A DNA stretch of 52,437 bases from an uncultured Gemmiger sp. (GTDB taxonomy: Bacteria > Bacillota > Clostridia > Oscillospirales > Ruminococcaceae), in assembly GCA_944382785.1 (NCBI GenBank), contig CALWNO010000015.1, positions 1 to 52,437 of the forward strand, written 5' to 3'. Below, piece after piece: positions 33,213 to 41,969 of this stretch. The position numbers and the translations under genes were made by a program. Below the pieces are notes generated by a model. It had not been told where the DNA came from. It ran no database searches and saw only the letters and a program-made list of their open reading frames with translations. The number at the start of each line of letters is the position of its first letter. Within the stretch, counting starts at the first letter, position 1.

Positions 33213-34277
33213 ATGAAGACTTATCTTGTCACCGGCTGCGCCGGCTTTATCGGTTCCAATTTCGTGCATTATATGCTGGAAAAGCATCAGGACATCCGTC
33301 TGGTAAACCTGGACAAGCTGACTTATGCCGGCAATCTGGAAAACCTGCAGGACATTGAGGGGGATGCCCGGCACATCTTTGTGCAGGGAGATATCTGTGA
33401 CCGTGAACTGGTCACCCGCCTGATGGAAGAGTATGACCCCGATTACGTCATCAATTTTGCTGCCGAAAGCCATGTGGACCGCAGCATCAAGAATCCCGAA
33501 ATCTTTGTGGAGAGCAATGTCCTGGGGACCGTGAACCTGCTGCAGTGCTGCAAGAATGCCTGGTATGATGCCGACGCCCGTACCTGGAAGGACGGTAAGA
33601 AGTACCTGCAGGTCTCCACCGATGAAGTCTACGGCGCCCTGGGCCCCGAAGGCTACTTCACCGAGACCACTCCCCTGTGTCCCCACAGCCCCTACTCCAG
33701 CTCCAAGGCCAGCGCGGATATGTTTGTCATGGCTTTCCATGACACCTACGGCATGCCGGTGAACATCACCCGCTGCTCCAACAACTACGGCCCCTATCAG
33801 TTCCCCGAAAAGCTCATTCCGCTGCTGATCAACAACGCCAAGCACCACAAGACCCTGCCTGTCTACGGCGACGGTATGCAGGTGCGCGACTGGCTCTACG
33901 TCATGGACCACTGCAAGGCCATCGACATGGTGGCGTCCGACGGCAAGGTGGGTGAGGTGTACAACGTGGGCGGTCACAACGAGCGCCCCAACATCTTCAT
34001 CGTCAAGACGGTCATTGCCCAGCTGCATGACCGCCTGCAGGATGAGGGCATCAGCGAGGAGCTGATCACCCATGTGGCCGACCGTCTGGGCCATGACCGC
34101 CGCTACGGCATTGATCCCACCAAGATCAAGAACGATCTGGGCTGGTACCCCGAAACACCTTTTGAGAAGGGCATTGTGCTGACCATCGACTGGTATCTGG
34201 CCCACCCGGAGTGGATGGAGCATGTGACCAGCGGGGATTACCAGAAATACTACGAGCAGATGTACAAGAACAAGTAA
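33213..34277 (+). CDS. rfbB: dTDP-glucose 4,6-dehydratase
   Basis: 354 residues, RmlB family; converts dTDP-glucose to dTDP-4-keto-6-deoxyglucose. GCAGFIGSNF is the NAD-binding loop, followed by AAESHVDRSI, STDEVYG and the catalytic YSSSK, then NNYGPYQFPEKLIPL. The ATG at 33213 has GGAGA just upstream; an upstream in-frame extension overlaps rfbD in another frame and is rejected. Last gene of the rfb unit; a hairpin follows. The 3,5-epimerase gene rfbC is not found in the window. Confidence 0.97.
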   Translation: MKTYLVTGCAGFIGSNFVHYMLEKHQDIRLVNLDKLTYAGNLENLQDIEGDARHIFVQGDICDRELVTRLMEEYDPDYVINFAAESHVDRSIKNPEIFVESNVLGTVNLLQCCKNAWYDADARTWKDGKKYLQVSTDEVYGALGPEGYFTETTPLCPHSPYSSSKASADMFVMAFHDTYGMPVNITRCSNNYGPYQFPEKLIPLLINNAKHHKTLPVYGDGMQVRDWLYVMDHCKAIDMVASDGKVGEVYNVGGHNERPNIFIVKTVIAQLHDRLQDEGISEELITHVADRLGHDRRYGIDPTKIKNDLGWYPETPFEKGIVLTIDWYLAHPEWMEHVTSGDYQKYYEQMYKNK

Positions 34278-34297
34278 AATTTTCAAACGGCACCAAA

Positions 34298-34333
34298 ACG
34301 CCGCCGCGGCTCTTTGCAAAGCGGCGGCGTTTG
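34298..34333 (+). terminator. Terminator-like hairpin after rfbB
   Basis: ACGCCGCCGC (34298-34307) / GCGGCGGCGT (34321-34330), perfect 10 bp, followed by only TTTG. It overlaps the next promoter, whose -35 box is in the loop. Confidence 0.6.
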
Positions 34334-34342
34334 TGGTATACT
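34314..34342 (+). promoter_or_regulatory. Sigma-A promoter of the acidic-tail protein gene
   Basis: TTGCAA (34314-34319), 17-bp spacer, TATACT (34337-34342). The -35 lies in the loop of the rfbB terminator hairpin and the spacer contains its right arm. Confidence 0.7.
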
Positions 34343-34419
34343 GCATGATATGATCAGCCGCCGGTGGTCTGCCGTTCGGTTTGGCTGTTTTGCTCATCAA
34401 TCTATAAGGAGACCCATTC

Positions 34420-35433
34420 ATGGCAAATTCTCGTGAGGAACAACTGCGCAATAACCGCCGCCTGGCCCGGCAGCTTCTGGGGGCCGTGGCGCTGGTTCTG
34501 GTTGTGATCGGTCTGTTCACCGTGCTGAACTGGTGTGTGGGCGCCCTGCGTGCCGCCCTAGATGATTCTGACCGCCGCGAACGCTTTGCCGACCGCGTAT
34601 ATGGTCTGGTCATGTTCGATGTGCTGCCTTTTGATGATGTTTCGCAGGTGGATTCCACCGTGTTCCGTCAGGCGGCGATCTGGGGAACCGTTTACCAGGC
34701 CCAGAAGGATGGTACACTGGATGACTATGACCGTGATACCGAGACCGGTTCTTTGATCCTGCCCCAGCTGGAAATCGATACCTATCTGACCAATCTTCTG
34801 GGACCGGATTATCCCCTGGAAGAAGGCAGCTTCGAGACCGAGGAATTCATCTACAACTATGACGCTGACCGGCAGGGGTATCTGGTGCCTGTTACCGGCG
34901 CTGTGGGTCTGTATACCCCGGAAGTGGAAAAAATCTGGACCCAGTCCGGCAAGACCTACGTTACGGTGGGTTACATTCCCACCATCAGCAACAGTGCCAG
35001 CGGGGAACTTTCCCTGACGGCGCCCACCGAACCCACCAAGTACATGGATTTCGTTTTCAGCCGGGGTGAGAACCGCCAGTGGTATCTCACTGCTCTGCAG
35101 GAAAGCGAGATGCAGGTGACCACCCAGGCTTCGGCCACACCGGCACCCACCGCCTCCATCGATGACCCCCAGGCACTGGTGCAGGATAATCTGGATTCCA
35201 CCATGACCGACGCCGCCGGATCCGGGGATGCGTCTTCCTCGGAGCTGACGCCGGAAGAGGATACCACCGAAGGAGATTCCTCTGCCGAGGACGGTACCAC
35301 TGATGAGACCACCTCTGATGATACGGGGGCCGAAAGTACGGACTCCGGTGACACCGGCGATGAGGGGGACAACGGCGATTCCTCCGATGCAACCACCGAT
35401 GAGCCGGCCACTTCCACCGCCACTTCCGACTGA
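34420..35433 (+). CDS. Membrane-anchored protein with a long acidic Ser/Thr/Asp/Glu tail, unknown function
   Basis: 337 residues: basic N-terminal segment (MANSREEQLRNNRRLARQ), one helix at about 19-42, an external domain of about 200 residues, and a disordered tail (about 240-337) made almost only of Asp, Glu, Ser, Thr, Gly and Ala. This topology suggests an envelope protein with the tail outside the membrane. I recognise no family. The gene is single, with its own promoter and a shared terminator. The tail is read in one frame with balanced codon use, so it is not an artefact of a frameshift. Confidence 0.7.
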   Translation: MANSREEQLRNNRRLARQLLGAVALVLVVIGLFTVLNWCVGALRAALDDSDRRERFADRVYGLVMFDVLPFDDVSQVDSTVFRQAAIWGTVYQAQKDGTLDDYDRDTETGSLILPQLEIDTYLTNLLGPDYPLEEGSFETEEFIYNYDADRQGYLVPVTGAVGLYTPEVEKIWTQSGKTYVTVGYIPTISNSASGELSLTAPTEPTKYMDFVFSRGENRQWYLTALQESEMQVTTQASATPAPTASIDDPQALVQDNLDSTMTDAAGSGDASSSELTPEEDTTEGDSSAEDGTTDETTSDDTGAESTDSGDTGDEGDNGDSSDATTDEPATSTATSD

Positions 35434-35451
35434 TCTGCCGCCATACGCAAC

Positions 35452-35492
35452 AACAGCCCCGCAGGGATAAAAAGCCTGCGGGGCTGTTTTCT
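35452..35492. terminator. Bidirectional terminator between the acidic-tail gene and the Nudix gene
   Basis: Perfect 14-bp inverted repeat AACAGCCCCGCAGG (35452-35465) and its complement (35475-35488), with T-rich sequence on the right. Confidence 0.92.
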
Positions 35493-35536
35493 TTATATAT
35501 AGAGGTATGAAGAAAATCTCTTTCAAGATAGAATGC

Positions 35537-36013
35537 TCAACGGCACAGGTCCCGTCCGTTCAGGCAGGCGCGCACCAGAACATCCTTGTCATAGTGAAGT
35601 TCCAGGTGGAAGAATGGCTCGTTCTTGGCCAGCAGATCAAAAAAGATCTTGTCGCCCTCCCAGATGGGCAGGGAAGAGACCTTGTCCTTGGCCACCCATT
35701 GCAGATCGCCTTCGTCACACTCTCTCATCGTACCGGAAAAGTCGGTGCAGGTGAACAGGTGCATCCGCTCGGCGGGCCAGGGCGGGCAGAAAAAGTCTAC
35801 CATCCCCCGGTACAGGGGAGTGAGCATGGTCAGGCCGGTTTCCTCCCGTACTTCCCGCAGCGCGCAGGCCAGGGCGTCCTCCCCGGCCTCAAACTTGCCG
35901 CCCACGCCGATCCATTTATCCTTGTTTACATCCTGCTTTTTCTTGACCCGATGCAGCATCAGGTATTGTCCGTCCTGTTCCAGATAACACAGGGTCGTTT
36001 GCAGTAATTCCAT
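35537..36013 (-). CDS. Nudix hydrolase (MutT/8-oxo-dGTP diphosphatase-like)
   Basis: 158 residues, single Nudix domain. The Nudix box is complete: G-x5-E-x7-REVREETGL (residues 39-61; GGKFEAGEDALACALREVRE), with the metal-binding glutamates in place. The LHRVKKKQDVNKDKWIGVGG lead-in resembles 8-oxo-dGTPases that clean the nucleotide pool. Substrate is by resemblance only; other nucleoside diphosphate derivatives are possible. Single gene, convergent with the acidic-tail gene and divergent from the AbrB regulator. Confidence 0.93.
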   Translation of the reverse strand: MELLQTTLCYLEQDGQYLMLHRVKKKQDVNKDKWIGVGGKFEAGEDALACALREVREETGLTMLTPLYRGMVDFFCPPWPAERMHLFTCTDFSGTMRECDEGDLQWVAKDKVSSLPIWEGDKIFFDLLAKNEPFFHLELHYDKDVLVRACLNGRDLCR

Positions 36014-36083
36014 CCCAGGCCTCCCGGTTCCGTTTTCTTCATCTTACCACGGGGGCCGGCCATGGGTCAAATACCGGCCCTTG

Positions 36084-36089
36084 TATAAT
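36084..36089 (+). promoter_or_regulatory. Possible promoter of the AbrB/SpoVT-like gene
   Basis: TATAAT (36084-36089) with no convincing -35 at the expected distance. The leader to 36163 contains nothing else recognised. Confidence 0.4.
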
Positions 36090-36162
36090 TTGGATGAAGA
36101 TGCAGACAATACCAACAGCCAGGCAGGTTAATACCAAATGCAGACGTTCAAGGAGAATGAGT

Positions 36163-36705
36163 ATGAAAGCAACAGGCATCGTGCGCCGCATTGACGAGCT
36201 GGGCCGAGTGGTGATCCCCAAGGAGATCCGCCGCACCCAGCGCATCCGTCAGGGTGACGCACTGGAAATTTTTACTGATGTGGGCGGGGAAGTGGTGTTC
36301 AAAAAGTACTCTCCCCTGGTGGAACTGGGACAGCTTTCGGGAATCTATGCCGATGTGCTGGCCAAAAATCTCCGCTGTCCGGTGTTGGTGTGCGACCGGG
36401 ATACCATCGTGGCAGCCACCGGACCCAACAAGGGGGATCTGAAAGGCCGCCCGGTGTCCGACGCCATGCAGAAACTGCTGGCCATGCGGGCCACCTACAC
36501 CGCGCCGACGGACCCGGAACGGCGATTGCGCGCACTGGAACGCAGTGACCGCCAGATCCTGTGCGCCGCCCCTATTGTGGCCCACGGGGATGTGGAGGGC
36601 GGCGTGCTGATGCTGGGAACAGCCAAAGACCCGCCGCCGGACGAGCACACGGTGGCTTCCCTTGCTATCGCCGCCGCTTTCCTGGCAAAATGGATGGAAG
36701 AATGA
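36163..36705 (+). CDS. spoVT: AbrB-family regulator of the SpoVT type
   Basis: 180 residues, the usual SpoVT length. The N-terminal SpoVT/AbrB swapped-hairpin DNA-binding domain is unmistakable (MKATGIVRRIDELGRVVIPK, then EIRRTQRIRQGDALEIF), followed by a GAF-like sensing domain (about 55-178). In Bacillus, SpoVT tunes late forespore genes under sigma-G; other clostridia keep it for wider roles. The ATG at 36163 is chosen over the one at 36157 because of AAGGAG at 36150-36155. A terminator hairpin follows. Whether this organism sporulates is not visible here. Confidence 0.85.
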   Translation: MKATGIVRRIDELGRVVIPKEIRRTQRIRQGDALEIFTDVGGEVVFKKYSPLVELGQLSGIYADVLAKNLRCPVLVCDRDTIVAATGPNKGDLKGRPVSDAMQKLLAMRATYTAPTDPERRLRALERSDRQILCAAPIVAHGDVEGGVLMLGTAKDPPPDEHTVASLAIAAAFLAKWMEE

Positions 36706-36711
36706 CCAAAC

Positions 36712-36760
36712 AGTCCGCAGGCCCCCTGCCTTTGCAAGGCGGAGGGTCTGCGGACTTCTT
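36712..36760 (+). terminator. Terminator after the SpoVT-like gene
   Basis: Long hairpin, AGTCCGCAGGCCCCCTGCC (36712-36730) with GGCGGAGGGTCTGCGGACT (36738-36756) allowing small mismatches, then TTCTTTG. Confidence 0.75.
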
Positions 36761-36803
36761 TGTGTCAAAACTGTTAAACTTTCAAACTTTTCTGCAAAAC
36801 CTC

Positions 36804-36831
36804 TTGACAGACGGAGAAGGAGGAATATAAT
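36804..36831 (+). promoter_or_regulatory. Sigma-A promoter of the heat-shock operon
   Basis: TTGACA (36804-36809), 16-bp spacer, TATAAT (36826-36831): a consensus promoter with the CIRCE operator directly at the start point. Confidence 0.92.
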
Positions 36832-36835
36832 AGAC

Positions 36836-36862
36836 TTAGCACTCGGGAACAGAGAGTGCTAA
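36836..36862. promoter_or_regulatory. CIRCE operator (HrcA site)
   Basis: TTAGCACTC (36836-36844), 9 bp, GAGTGCTAA (36854-36862): an exact match to the CIRCE consensus. It begins 5 bp after the -10 box and overlaps the start point, so HrcA bound here blocks initiation of its own operon. Confidence 0.97.
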
Positions 36863-36887
36863 ACAACAAAGAAAGGAAGTGGGCGGC

Positions 36888-37913
36888 ATGGCAATGGACC
36901 GGCGCAAACAGCGCATTCTGGAAGCCGTTGTCGCCCTGTACGGGGCCGACGGGGAACCGGTCGGTTCCGGCCTGCTGGCCAATTATTTCGACATGGCCCT
37001 CTCCAGCGCCACCTTGCGCAACGAGATGGCTGCCCTGACCAAGCTGGGGCTGCTGGAACAGCCCCATACCAGTGCGGGCCGGGTGCCCAGCGCACAGGGG
37101 TACCGCTATTATCTGGATCATCTGTTGGGGGCGCCGGGCATTACCGAGCTGCCCCAGCAGGACCGGGAACACATTGACGAACTTTTTGCCGCCATGGATG
37201 CTGAGCCCGAAAAGCTGGCCCAGAGCGCAGCCCGCGCCCTGGCCGAGACCACCGGGCTGGCGGCGGCTGTCACCACTCCTCAATCGGAAGATCTGTGCAT
37301 TGCCCATTTTGAGGTGGTGCAGGTGGGACGCTATACCGCGGCGGTGCTGGCCGTGACCAGTGCCGGCGGCGTACGGACCCGGGTGGCCCGGGTGGCGGAT
37401 GGTTTTTCCCGCGCCGATGCGCAGACTCTGGCCACCTTGCTCAACTGCAACCTGACCTTTGTGGTGCCGGAAGATGTGACCGAGACCTTGAGCGCCGAGC
37501 TGCTGCTGGCAGCCGGTGAACGTCTGGCGCCGGTGGTCCGCGCCGCCGAAGCGCTGGTGCGTACCACGCCCCGGGTCTATTTCGAGGGTGCGCAGCATCT
37601 GGCCCAGATGACCGATGTGCGCAAGAACCTGGGGCTGCTCCTGGAGATCTTCTCCGACAGTGAAGCGGCCCGCACCCTCATTGAGCCCCATGGCAACAAG
37701 CTCACCGCCACCCTGGGGGAGGATGTACGGCCGGAAATGCCCGGTGTCTGCGTCGTCAGCAAGCGGTATCTGGCGGGAGGCGGCCTCACCGGCACGGTGG
37801 CCCTCATCGGCTCCAACCGGATGCACTTCCAGCAGTTGATTCCCATCCTTGAATATTTTGCAACCAAACTCGGACAGCAAATGTCCGGAAAAAAGCAGGA
37901 GGAGCAGACATGA
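36888..37913 (+). CDS. hrcA: Heat-inducible transcription repressor HrcA
   Basis: 341 residues. N-terminal winged helix (about 1-70; RKQRILEAVVALYGADGEPV, GLLEQPHTSAGRVPSAQGYR is the family hallmark near 60) and C-terminal GAF-like/inserted domains with ending GGGLTGTVALIGSNRMHF typical of HrcA. It represses its operon through the CIRCE site just upstream and is stabilised by chaperonin. ATG 36888 (AAAGGA upstream); GTG 36879 and ATG 36894 are other in-frame options. It overlaps grpE by 4 bp. Confidence 0.96.
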   Translation: MAMDRRKQRILEAVVALYGADGEPVGSGLLANYFDMALSSATLRNEMAALTKLGLLEQPHTSAGRVPSAQGYRYYLDHLLGAPGITELPQQDREHIDELFAAMDAEPEKLAQSAARALAETTGLAAAVTTPQSEDLCIAHFEVVQVGRYTAAVLAVTSAGGVRTRVARVADGFSRADAQTLATLLNCNLTFVVPEDVTETLSAELLLAAGERLAPVVRAAEALVRTTPRVYFEGAQHLAQMTDVRKNLGLLLEIFSDSEAARTLIEPHGNKLTATLGEDVRPEMPGVCVVSKRYLAGGGLTGTVALIGSNRMHFQQLIPILEYFATKLGQQMSGKKQEEQT

Positions 37914-38554
37914 GCTCTACAAACGAAACCAAGAAGCCCAACGGAGCGGCGGAACCTGCGGCAGAGGCCCAGGGCACTGCGGCCGAAACTGCACCCGACG
38001 CTGCGCAGACCACTGAGGCCACCGCGCCTCAGGAGGCACAGGCCGAACCCAAGACCGAACGGGAAAAGAAAGACTGGTTCGGCAAAAAGAACCGGGAACT
38101 GCAGGCGGTACAGGCTAAGCTGGAAGCGGCGGAAGCCAAGAGCAAGGAGCTGAAAGATCAGCTGCTGCGCACCGCTGCCGAGTATGACAACTACCGCAAG
38201 CGCACCGCCCGGGAAGCAGACATGAAGTTCAATGACGGTGTCAGCCACGCCGTCACCCAGATCCTCACGATCCTGGACACCCTGGATATGGCCGCCAACG
38301 CCGATTGCACCGACGAAAACTATAAAAAGGGCGTCATGATGACCCTGGACAAGGCCGCCAAGGCTTTGGATACGCTGCACATCGTGGAGATCGAAGCTCT
38401 GGGCAAGCCTTTTGACCCGCAGTTCATGAACGCCGTGCAGCAGGTCCCGCCCGAAGAAGGGCAGGAGAGCGGCACCGTCGTCCGGGTCTTCCAGAAAGGC
38501 TACAAGATCGGTGACAAGATCATCCGCCACGCCACGGTGGTTGTGGCCGAATAA
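37910..38554 (+). CDS. grpE: Nucleotide exchange factor GrpE
   Basis: 214 residues. A low-complexity Ala/Glu/Thr-rich N-terminal tail (about 1-55), the long coiled-coil dimer helix (about 55-105; LLRTAAEYDNYRKRTARE) and the beta-domain with PFDPQFMNAVQQVPPEEG and GYKIGDKIIRHATVVVAE. It releases ADP from DnaK. The start overlaps the hrcA stop by 4 bp (ATGA), so translation is coupled. Confidence 0.97.
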   Translation: MSSTNETKKPNGAAEPAAEAQGTAAETAPDAAQTTEATAPQEAQAEPKTEREKKDWFGKKNRELQAVQAKLEAAEAKSKELKDQLLRTAAEYDNYRKRTAREADMKFNDGVSHAVTQILTILDTLDMAANADCTDENYKKGVMMTLDKAAKALDTLHIVEIEALGKPFDPQFMNAVQQVPPEEGQESGTVVRVFQKGYKIGDKIIRHATVVVAE

Positions 38555-38686
38555 AGCATGAACCGGGCTCCGGGCCCGTTTCAGATACAAAGACATTTCC
38601 AATTCATCATCGAACCATAAACACAACAACAACCCAATCGCCCCGCAAGAGGGACAGGGAAAGGAAAACGAAGGGAGTTTTTCATT

Positions 38687-40522
38687 ATGAGTAAGATCAT
38701 CGGTATTGACCTTGGTACTACCAACAGCTGTGTCGCCGTTATGGAAGGCGGCGAGCCTGTCGTCATCGCCAACTCTGAGGGCGCCCGCACCACGCCTTCT
38801 GTCGTCGGCTTTACCAAGACCGGCGAGCGTCTGGTGGGCCAGGTCGCCAAGCGCCAGGCCATCACCAACCCCGAAAACACCATTTCTTCCATCAAGCGTA
38901 AGATGGGCACTGCGGAAAAGGTCCATGCCGGCGGCAAGGACTACACCCCCGAAGAGATCAGCGCCATGATCCTGAGCAAGCTGAAGGCTGACGCCGAAGC
39001 TTACCTGGGCGAGCCTGTCACCGAGGCCGTCATCACCGTGCCCGCCTACTTCAACGACAGCCAGCGTCAGGCCACCAAGAACGCCGGTACTATCGCCGGC
39101 CTGAATGTGCGCCGTATCATCAACGAACCCACCGCAGCTTCTCTGGCCTACGGCATCGATAAGGAAGCCGACCAGAAGATCATGGTCTACGACCTGGGCG
39201 GCGGTACCTTCGATGTCTCCATCATCGAGATGGGTGACGGCGTCACCGAAGTTCTGGCCACCAACGGTGATACCCACCTGGGCGGCGATGACTTCGACCA
39301 GCGCATCATCGACTGGATGGCTGAGGACTTCAAGCGTGAGAACAACATCGACCTGCGTCAGGATAAGATGGCTGCCCAGCGCCTGAAGGAAGCCGCCGAG
39401 AAGGCCAAGATCGAGCTGTCCAGCGCCACCTCCACCAACATCAACCTGCCCTTCATCACCGCCGACGCCAACGGCCCCAAGCACCTGGATATGACCCTGA
39501 CCCGGGCGAAGTTCAACGAACTGACCTCCGATCTGGTTGACCGCACCATGACCCCTGTCCGCAAGGCTCTGGCCGATGCCGGCCTGCAGGCCAGTGACCT
39601 GAAGAAGGTCCTGATGGTCGGTGGTTCTACCCGTATCCCCGCCGTCTACGACGCTGTCAAGAAGGAACTGAACTGCGAACCCTTCAAGGGCATCAACCCC
39701 GATGAATGTGTTGCTGTGGGCGCTGCCATTCAGGGCGGCGTTCTGCAGGGCGATGTCAAGGGCCTGCTGCTGCTGGATGTCACCCCGCTGAGCCTGGGCA
39801 TTGAGACCCTGGGCGGTGTCTGCACCAAGATCATCGACCGCAACACCACCATCCCCACCAAGAAGAGCCAGATCTTCTCCACTGCCGCTGACAACCAGCC
39901 CAGCGTGGAAGTCAACGTCCTGCAGGGCGAGCGTGAGTTTGCCCGGGACAACAAGAGCCTGGGTACCTTCCATCTGGACGGTATCGCTCCGGCTCCCCGT
40001 GGCGTGCCTCAGATCGAGGTCACCTTTGATATCGATGCCAATGGTATTGTGCATGTAAGCGCCAAGGACCTGGGCACCGGCAAGGAACAGAGCATCACCA
40101 TCACCGCTTCCACCAACATGAGCAAGGACGACATCGACAAGGCCGTCAAGGACGCCGAGCAGTATGCCGCCGAGGACAAGAAGCGCCGTGAGGAAGTCGA
40201 TACCCGCAACAACGCCGACCAGATGGTCTTCCAGACCGAAAAGGCTCTGAATGAGCTGGGCGACAAGGTTTCCGCCTCTGAAAAGAGCGAAGTGGAGACC
40301 AAGCTGTCCGCTCTGAAGGAAGCCCTGAAGTCCGGCACCATCGACGACATCAAGGCCAAGCAGGACGACCTGCAGAAGGCTTTCTACGCCATCAGCGAGA
40401 AGGTCTATCAGCAGGCTGCCCAGCAGCAGGGCGCCCAGGGTCAGCCGAACCCCGGCCAACAGGCTCCCAACAACGGCCAGGCGGATGACGGCGCCGTTGA
40501 CGCCGACTTCCATGAAGTCTGA
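38687..40522 (+). CDS. dnaK: Chaperone DnaK (Hsp70)
   Basis: 611 residues, full length for Gram-positive Dna[16 protein letters not shown] at the N-terminus, [20 protein letters not shown], the phosphate-2 motif [15 protein letters not shown], and the substrate-binding domain ending in a Gln/Gly/Ala/Pro-rich tail ([12 protein letters not shown]). It lies 132 bp after grpE with GAAGGGAG as ribosome site. It works with DnaJ and GrpE encoded alongside. No second CIRCE site is seen before it. Confidence 0.98.
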   Translation: MSKIIGIDLGTTNSCVAVMEGGEPVVIANSEGARTTPSVVGFTKTGERLVGQVAKRQAITNPENTISSIKRKMGTAEKVHAGGKDYTPEEISAMILSKLKADAEAYLGEPVTEAVITVPAYFNDSQRQATKNAGTIAGLNVRRIINEPTAASLAYGIDKEADQKIMVYDLGGGTFDVSIIEMGDGVTEVLATNGDTHLGGDDFDQRIIDWMAEDFKRENNIDLRQDKMAAQRLKEAAEKAKIELSSATSTNINLPFITADANGPKHLDMTLTRAKFNELTSDLVDRTMTPVRKALADAGLQASDLKKVLMVGGSTRIPAVYDAVKKELNCEPFKGINPDECVAVGAAIQGGVLQGDVKGLLLLDVTPLSLGIETLGGVCTKIIDRNTTIPTKKSQIFSTAADNQPSVEVNVLQGEREFARDNKSLGTFHLDGIAPAPRGVPQIEVTFDIDANGIVHVSAKDLGTGKEQSITITASTNMSKDDIDKAVKDAEQYAAEDKKRREEVDTRNNADQMVFQTEKALNELGDKVSASEKSEVETKLSALKEALKSGTIDDIKAKQDDLQKAFYAISEKVYQQAAQQQGAQGQPNPGQQAPNNGQADDGAVDADFHEV

Positions 40523-40551
40523 TCTGTCCAAAATCCAGTAAGTTCCCATAG

Positions 40552-40580
40552 GGCCGCCCCCGGCACATCCGGTGGCGGCC
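40552..40580 (+). other. Hairpin between dnaK and dnaJ
   Basis: GGCCGCC (40552-40558) / GGCGGCC (40574-40580) with no T tract, so it is not an intrinsic terminator. It may stabilise the dnaK message or mark a processing site. Confidence 0.45.
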
Positions 40581-40616
40581 ATTGTGGGGCTTGTACAGAA
40601 ATAAAGGTGTGATTCT

Positions 40617-41795
40617 ATGGCAGACAAAAGAGATTATTACGAGGTGCTTGGCGTCGGCAAAAATGCCAGCGAGGCAGAGATCAAGAGCGCCTACCGCAAG
40701 CTTGCCAAAAAGTACCACCCCGACCTGAATCCCGGCGATAAGACCGCTGAGGAAAAGTTCAAAGAGGTCAATGAAGCCAACGACGTTCTTTCCGACCCGG
40801 AAAAGCGCAAGCGTTATGACCAGTTCGGCTTTGCAGGGGTTGATCCCAACTATGCGGCGGCCAACGGCGGTGCCGGTTTCGGCGGCGCGGGCGGCTTCGG
40901 CGGCGTGGATCTGGGTGACATCTTCGGCGATATCTTCGGCGGTGGTTTCGGCGGCTTCGGCGGTTTCGGCAGCACCGGACGTACCAGAGCCAACGCGCCC
41001 CGCAAGGGACACGATATCCAGGCCAGCGTGATCCTGACCTTTGAGGAAGCCGCCCATGGCTGCGCCAAAAAGATCACCATCAACCGGCAGGAATCCTGCC
41101 CCGATTGCCAGGGTACCGGTGCGGCCAAGGGCAGCAGCCCCGAAACCTGCCCCCAGTGCAATGGCCGCGGGTATGTGGTGACCCAGCAGCGCACCCCCTT
41201 TGGCGTGATGCAGAGCCAGCAGCCCTGCCCCCACTGCGGCGGACGGGGCACCGTCATCAAGGACCCCTGCAAGACCTGCCGCGGTACCGGCAAGGTGAGC
41301 AAGCGCAAGACGCTGGAAGTCAACATTCCTGCCGGCATTGATGACGATCAGAACATCGCGCTGCGCGGCCAGGGCGATGCCGGTTCCAACGGCGGCCCTG
41401 CCGGTGATGTGATCGTCCATGTGACCGTCAAGCCCGACCCCATCTTCCTGCGGGACGGCTACGATGTGACTGTGCGGGTGCCCATCACCTTCAGCCAGGC
41501 GGTTCTGGGCGACGATATCGAAGTGCCCACCGTGGACGGCCGGGTCTCCCAGAAGATCCCCGAAGGCACCCAGAGCGGTACCCGCTTCCGTCTGCGCGGC
41601 CAGGGCATCCAGTATCTGAACGGCCGCGGCCGCGGTGACCAGTACGTCATCGTGGACGTGGAGATCCCCAAGAAGCTGACCCGCGCCCAGCGCGACGCCC
41701 TGAAAGCTTTCGACGAATCCCTCAGGGATGACAATTACGAGAAGCGCAAGGGCTTCTTCAAGAACCTGCGCGACCATTTCAACAACAACAAGTAA
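40617..41795 (+). CDS. dnaJ: Chaperone DnaJ (Hsp40, type I)
   Basis: 392 residues. J domain with the HPD motif (KKYHPDLN) that stimulates DnaK ATPase, a long Gly/Phe-rich linker (about 75-125), four CxxCxGxG zinc repeats ([32 protein letters not shown]), then the substrate-binding C-terminal domain. All type I features are intact. The heat-shock operon ends here with a strong terminator. Confidence 0.98.
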   Translation: MADKRDYYEVLGVGKNASEAEIKSAYRKLAKKYHPDLNPGDKTAEEKFKEVNEANDVLSDPEKRKRYDQFGFAGVDPNYAAANGGAGFGGAGGFGGVDLGDIFGDIFGGGFGGFGGFGSTGRTRANAPRKGHDIQASVILTFEEAAHGCAKKITINRQESCPDCQGTGAAKGSSPETCPQCNGRGYVVTQQRTPFGVMQSQQPCPHCGGRGTVIKDPCKTCRGTGKVSKRKTLEVNIPAGIDDDQNIALRGQGDAGSNGGPAGDVIVHVTVKPDPIFLRDGYDVTVRVPITFSQAVLGDDIEVPTVDGRVSQKIPEGTQSGTRFRLRGQGIQYLNGRGRGDQYVIVDVEIPKKLTRAQRDALKAFDESLRDDNYEKRKGFFKNLRDHFNNNK

Positions 41796-41807
41796 CCCAT
41801 CAGCGCC

Positions 41808-41852
41808 AAGCCGCGCCCTGCCGGGGCTTTTCCCGGTGGGGCGCGGCTTTTT
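41808..41852 (+). terminator. Terminator of the heat-shock operon
   Basis: AAGCCGCGCCC (41808-41818) with GGGCGCGGCTT (41839-41849), and an inner stem, followed by a run of T. Confidence 0.88.
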
Positions 41853-41866
41853 GCGTTGTCTTGCGG

Positions 41867-41895
41867 TTGCGCTTTGCACGCTTTTAGGATATAAT
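41867..41895 (+). promoter_or_regulatory. Sigma-A promoter of the second DUF2142 gene
   Basis: TTGCGC (41867-41872), 17-bp spacer, TATAAT (41890-41895). The leader contains a compact CGCCCC-GTAG-GGGGCG-type hairpin around 41922-41938. Confidence 0.7.
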
Positions 41896-41969
41896 AAAAC
41901 CCGTATGTGACCATCCGTTCGCGCCCCGTAGGGGGGCGGGAACCCATTACAGAAAAGGACGGAAGGCTC

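Noticed and set aside
40552-40580. Hairpin between dnaK and dnaJ as a terminator
   Set aside because: No T tract follows and the genes form one operon.
37577-40627. Very long open frame (over 1000 codons) on the minus strand opposite dnaK, grpE and hrcA
   Set aside because: It is antisense to highly conserved genes, rich in Gly, His, Gln and Val as expected of shadow frames in GC-rich coding DNA, and has no motif or ribosome site of note.
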